A DNA stretch of 64,000 bases from Fredinandcohnia aciditolerans (lineage in GTDB: Bacteria > Bacillota > Bacilli > Bacillales > Bacillaceae_L), in assembly GCA_003640645.1 (NCBI GenBank), contig QGHH01000007.1, positions 1-64,000 of the forward strand, in the 5' to 3' direction. The notes under the pieces were generated by a model, which saw nothing but the letters and a program-made list of their open reading frames with translations, was not told the origin of the DNA and did not search any database. This document shows, piece after piece, positions 61,494-64,000 of the stretch. Numbering within the stretch: position 1 is the first letter of the stretch; every line of letters begins with the position of its first letter. The position numbers and the translations under genes are program-made.

Positions 61494-61674
61494 ATAATAC
61501 CTCCTGATTTTTTCTCATTGCTATTCAAACCGTTAGTTCAATAACTTCAATTAAAATAGGCGATAATCCTTCTAGGGTAACGCACCCTTTTACTAAGTAG
61601 AACAGTTCCTGTCGAGGAAGATGCAGTAAGAGGCATTGACAGTGACAGTTAAATAAGTAGTGAATAATAGTTTA

Positions 61675-61723
61675 GGGCACCACAATACGACCTCTGAATC
61701 AAACTACTCATTCTGTGGTGCCC
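61675..61723. terminator. Long inverted repeat, possible terminator
   Basis: GGGCACCACA (61675) and TGTGGTGCCC (61714) form a perfect 10-bp stem with an inner GAAT/ATTC. It has no strong T-run. It stands in the gene-free 400 nt between the GNAT gene and the mifM-like leader. Confidence 0.5.
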
Positions 61724-61893
61724 TCACTTACCTTATTTTCATTTTGATTGTACGAGAGTACGTTTTTATGAAGGAGTCTTTCCCCTGATTTCTCTCCATT
61801 CTTTTTCTCACTTCCATAATTTTTTTTTGTGAGATTAACTGTATTCATGTATAGTAAAAGTATTCGCAAACGTGATTGAGAGGTGAGAATCCT

Positions 61894-62190
61894 TTGTTGT
61901 TTGATTTACTTTTACTAGATCCGGAAATATACACTCATATGGCATTTAACGTAAGTATTGGTATAGGGCTAATGTTACTGCTGTTTACTACACAAAGGGT
62001 TCATTTTGGTTTTGATTCACCGTTTTCCGATTTTACAAATAAACAGATTTGTGAAGAGAAGTGCTTTGATGGTAACAGGAGTCTTTTAATTCAGTACTTT
62101 ATCTCGAGGAGAATTACAAAGTCGATCCGTAATAAAATAGCTACAAGTGATGATTCTGATGGTGTTGTTTCCTTCTATCTTAACAGTTAA
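61894..62190 (+). CDS. mifM: MifM-type regulatory arrest peptide upstream of yidC2
   Basis: A 98-residue ORF from a TTG start (AGGTGAG 6 nt upstream). It has one membrane helix (about residues 17-32: FNVSIGIGLMLLLFTT), a cytosolic part, a basic stretch RRITKSIRNK (residues 72-81) and an acidic motif SDDSD with D86, D87 and D89. B. subtilis MifM has the same layout and stalls at acidic residues near 86-89. The ORF's last codons contain one arm of a helix that masks the yidC2 ribosome-binding site. MifM arrest is released by membrane insertion, so reduced SpoIIIJ activity raises YidC2. Call based on architecture, position and length. Confidence 0.75.
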   Translation: MLFDLLLLDPEIYTHMAFNVSIGIGLMLLLFTTQRVHFGFDSPFSDFTNKQICEEKCFDGNRSLLIQYFISRRITKSIRNKIATSDDSDGVVSFYLNS

Positions 62191-62212
62191 GTCTAACTTT
62201 TTAGGAGGAAAC
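62167..62212 (+). promoter_or_regulatory. Shine-Dalgarno-sequestering stem-loop of yidC2
   Basis: GTTTCCTTCT (62167-62176) pairs over 10 positions (one U-G) with AGGAGGAAAC (62203-62212), which includes the whole AGGAGG of yidC2. The 5' arm starts at codon 92 of the mifM-like ORF, so a ribosome stalled at codons 86-89 would cover it and free the ribosome-binding site. Confidence 0.8.
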
Positions 62213-63004
62213 ATGAAACAGAAACACACTTTTACTAAACTCATTGTCCTATTATCTATCCTCACTGCATTCCTTTCTGGATGTGGAATTCAGTCAAGTG
62301 AGGGTAATGAAGGGTTTTTCCACAATTTTTTAGTGGAACCTATAACAAAACTCATAAATTTTATCGCAAATACGTTTGATGGTAGTTACGGAGTGGCTAT
62401 TATTATTGTCACTATTTTAATTCGATTGATTATGATGCCATCCATGTTAAAACAGTATAAAAATCAATCTGTGATGAAAGAAAAGATGGGGTTACTTAAG
62501 CCAGAAATGGAAAAGATTCAGGAAAAGATTAAGACTGAAACAGATCCGAAAAAGAAGCAAGAATTGCAAACGGAATTGATGGGGCTTTATCGAAAGCATG
62601 GAATTAACCCGCTTAATATGGGTTGTCTGCCCCTTCTCATTCAAATGCCTATTTTGACGGGACTATATTATGCCATTCGTGGGTCAGCAGAAATCACTCA
62701 CCACACTTTCTTATGGTTTAGTCTAGGACAACCTGATTTACTGCTAACCATTATTGCAGGGGTTATTTATTACATTCAATTTAGAATCTCACAGTTAAAT
62801 ATGGCTCAAAGTCAACAACAACAAATGAAGTTTATGGGATTATTATCACCCATCATGATTGTTGTAATTTCATTTAATGCTCCAGCTGCACTACCGCTTT
62901 ATTGGACAGTAGGAGGTATTTTTCTGACAATCCAATCATTTATTGGTTATCGGCTTTACCGAAACCAAAAGCTTAAGCCGGTCGTAGAAAATAAACAAAT
63001 GTAG
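62213..63004 (+). CDS. yidC2: YidC/Oxa1-family membrane insertase, YidC2 type
   Basis: A 263-residue insertase lipoprotein. The lipobox LSGC gives cysteine 24. Five membrane segments follow; the first carries the groove arginine in VTILIRLIMMP (R71). A cytoplasmic helical hairpin (residues about 82-120, ETDPKKKQELQTELMGLYRK) and PLNMGCLPLLIQMPILTGLY are typical. It inserts membrane proteins alone or with SecYEG. The ATG at 62213 is fixed by AGGAGG; a longer frame begins inside mifM. Regulation by the mifM-like leader identifies it as the inducible paralogue rather than SpoIIIJ. Confidence 0.9.
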   Translation: MKQKHTFTKLIVLLSILTAFLSGCGIQSSEGNEGFFHNFLVEPITKLINFIANTFDGSYGVAIIIVTILIRLIMMPSMLKQYKNQSVMKEKMGLLKPEMEKIQEKIKTETDPKKKQELQTELMGLYRKHGINPLNMGCLPLLIQMPILTGLYYAIRGSAEITHHTFLWFSLGQPDLLLTIIAGVIYYIQFRISQLNMAQSQQQQMKFMGLLSPIMIVVISFNAPAALPLYWTVGGIFLTIQSFIGYRLYRNQKLKPVVENKQM

Positions 63005-63017
63005 TCAAATAAAAAAT

Positions 63018-63066
63018 AGGGCCTGGCCCCAGCATTAATTTTACTTTCCGCTGGGGCCAGGCTCTA
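63018..63066. terminator. Strong bidirectional terminator
   Basis: GGGCCTGGCCCCAGC and GCTGGGGCCAGGCTC form a 15-bp GC-rich stem between the converging yidC2 and YbcF-like genes, with A-rich sequence (AAAAAA) on the left. Confidence 0.85.
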
Positions 63067-63095
63067 TCCAATTCTATTGGTAAGTTATTATGGTC

Positions 63096-63599
63096 TTATG
63101 GTTGATTAACTGCTGCAACTTCTGCATTTTTATTTACCACCAAACTTTGAATTTTAACATTAGATGGTACCAATGGATGATGGCGAATAATTTCAACACT
63201 CTTTTTGATATCTTCCCCAACATTTCCGCTTCCCTCTAACCAATCACTTATACTAGCCTCAATGAAATCTGGTTTCACATTTTTAAAAAGATAATCTACT
63301 GTTTTTATCTTTTCATTCATATTTTTATTTACTGATGTCAATTTTAGTTGGCTTTGGGTATCATCTAAAACGTTCCTCTTGCCAGTAGTACCAACTACAA
63401 ATATCTCCTCAACATTCTCCTGATAAATGGCAAGGATGATTGATCTCATTATTTCTCCAAAAGGGTGAGAAATGATTGGGCCATAGCTTTGTATCATTAA
63501 CATATTTTCAGGTTGGACGTTCGTCTCTTCTTGTAGAATAGGCTCCAATCCAGATTCCATGTCCGTTATAAATAATGTTTTTTTTCTTGTTTTATCCAT
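63096..63599 (-). CDS. YbcF-like carbonic-anhydrase-related protein without zinc ligands
   Basis: A 167-residue beta-carbonic-anhydrase-like protein. The region expected to read CxDSR is FITDMESGLEPIL, and the HxxC segment is FVVGTTGKRN, so the zinc cysteines and histidine are missing. It therefore is probably not an active carbonic anhydrase. It is directly downstream of a DabA/YbcC-type gene, as ybcF is in B. subtilis, suggesting a role with the inorganic-carbon (DAB) complex. The ATG at 63599 is 8 nt behind AAAGGG. Confidence 0.7.
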   Translation of the reverse strand: MDKTRKKTLFITDMESGLEPILQEETNVQPENMLMIQSYGPIISHPFGEIMRSIILAIYQENVEEIFVVGTTGKRNVLDDTQSQLKLTSVNKNMNEKIKTVDYLFKNVKPDFIEASISDWLEGSGNVGEDIKKSVEIIRHHPLVPSNVKIQSLVVNKNAEVAAVNQP

Positions 63600-63660
63600 A
63601 CAGCACACCCTTTCATTTAGATAGGTTGATTAAAATTCTATAGTTTCATAAATTTCAATT

Positions 63661-64000
63661 TTAATAGTCTTCCCAATCGCATTGGGGTGTAACGCATGCA
63701 AGCCTGACCCAGCCATTTTGTACCTTTTGTTTAAACACATCATCATTTTCTAATAATCTTTTCACATACTCTCTTGGTGCTTGAATGACGATTTGCAAAC
63801 GAAGGGGAGCGTGATAGGCCTCTTCATCGGACTTCATCACAGACTGCCAAGGAAGGCCTGTCAATAAATCACTTGCAACACCTTGCATGACACCAAGTCC
63901 TGAGGTTATCGTTTGTGTTCCTTTATTCCCGCTCCCATAGAAGTGTGGTGCAACGGTGGATGCATAATACTGTAAGTTAATCCATTGGGCTACGGTTCCT
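63661..64000 (-). CDS. dabA: DabA/YbcC (DUF2309) C-terminus, partial
   Basis: The frame is open to the right window edge, so only the last about 112 residues are seen. [40 protein letters not shown] and [19 protein letters not shown] match the C-terminus of DUF2309 proteins (DabA, formerly YbcC). DabA with the NDH-like DabB forms an energy-coupled pump that traps CO2 as bicarbonate. DabB is expected beyond the window. The stop is at 63661. Confidence 0.85.
   Translation of the reverse strand, partial: GTVAQWINLQYYASTVAPHFYGSGNKGTQTITSGLGVMQGVASDLLTGLPWQSVMKSDEEAYHAPLRLQIVIQAPREYVKRLLENDDVFKQKVQNGWVRLACVTPQCDWEDY

Noticed and set aside
62147-62212. N-terminal extension of YidC2 from an ATG inside the mifM-like ORF
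   Set aside because: The signal peptide and lipobox start at the ATG at 62213, which has a perfect AGGAGG; the extension has no ribosome-binding site.

Overview
The window is AT-rich chromosomal DNA from an endospore-forming Bacillaceae (Bacillus/Neobacillus-like). Evidence: a GerA/B/C germinant-receptor operon, a YidC2-type insertase with a MifM-type leader, YugI, CstR-type persulfide control, strong AGGAGG ribosome-binding sites and many hairpin-plus-T terminators. No rRNA, tRNA, intact transposase, prophage or CRISPR array is visible. Gene assignments come from reading motifs and family resemblance; no search was run.

Layout. 0.1-4 kb: PqqB-like MBL protein, NhaC antiporter, AGCS amino-acid/Na+ symporter (all minus). 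4.3-5.3 kb: first 52-bp hairpin array and a frameshifted gene remnant. 6-8.8 kb: EIIC-like permease with the two-subunit L-serine dehydratase, behind a perfect cre box. 8.8-10.3 kb: Mef-like MFS exporter behind a leader peptide containing MRLRFP, the macrolide-stalling motif of ErmD leaders, plus an attenuator. 10.4-13.1 kb: papain-like protein and an orphan OppB/OppC-like pair. 13.2-15.5 kb: structured attenuator leader and a MutS2-like ATPase without Smr domain. 15.6-16.9 kb: second 52-bp array, in opposite orientation. 17-22 kb: LysM protein, CBS protein, SGNH hydrolase, CAP protein, Na+/solute symporter. 22-29 kb: ATC-hydrolase-like protein and a D-amino-acid/hydroxy-amino-acid catabolic cluster. 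29-32 kb: Lin0512 protein, M20 amidohydrolase with permease, third 52-bp array. 32.6-38.4 kb: YdhK lipoprotein and a CstR-controlled sulfur operon with about six operator palindromes. 38.6-43 kb: amidohydrolase, Fe-ADH, azoreductase, GyrI-like protein. 43.3-47.2 kb: ger operon. 47.3-49.2 kb: HAD hydrolase, small hypothetical, broken STAND NTPase and amidase remnant. 49.5-57.2 kb: Wadjet-like defence operon jetD-A-B-C. 57.5-64 kb: secreted propeller/FIMAH-like protein, YugI, small genes, mifM-yidC2, YbcF-like protein and the C-terminus of a DabA/YbcC protein.

Most interesting points. Two genes (MFS exporter and Smr-less MutS2 paralogue) have promoter, short ORF and intrinsic-terminator leaders, one with a recognisable macrolide-arrest peptide, suggesting an antibiotic-inducible ribosome-protection region. 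Three separate arrays share an exact 52-bp period built on hairpin cores; two share the same core in mirror orientation. The mifM-yidC2 junction shows a 10-bp Shine-Dalgarno-sequestering helix placed where a ribosome stalled at an acidic motif would open it.
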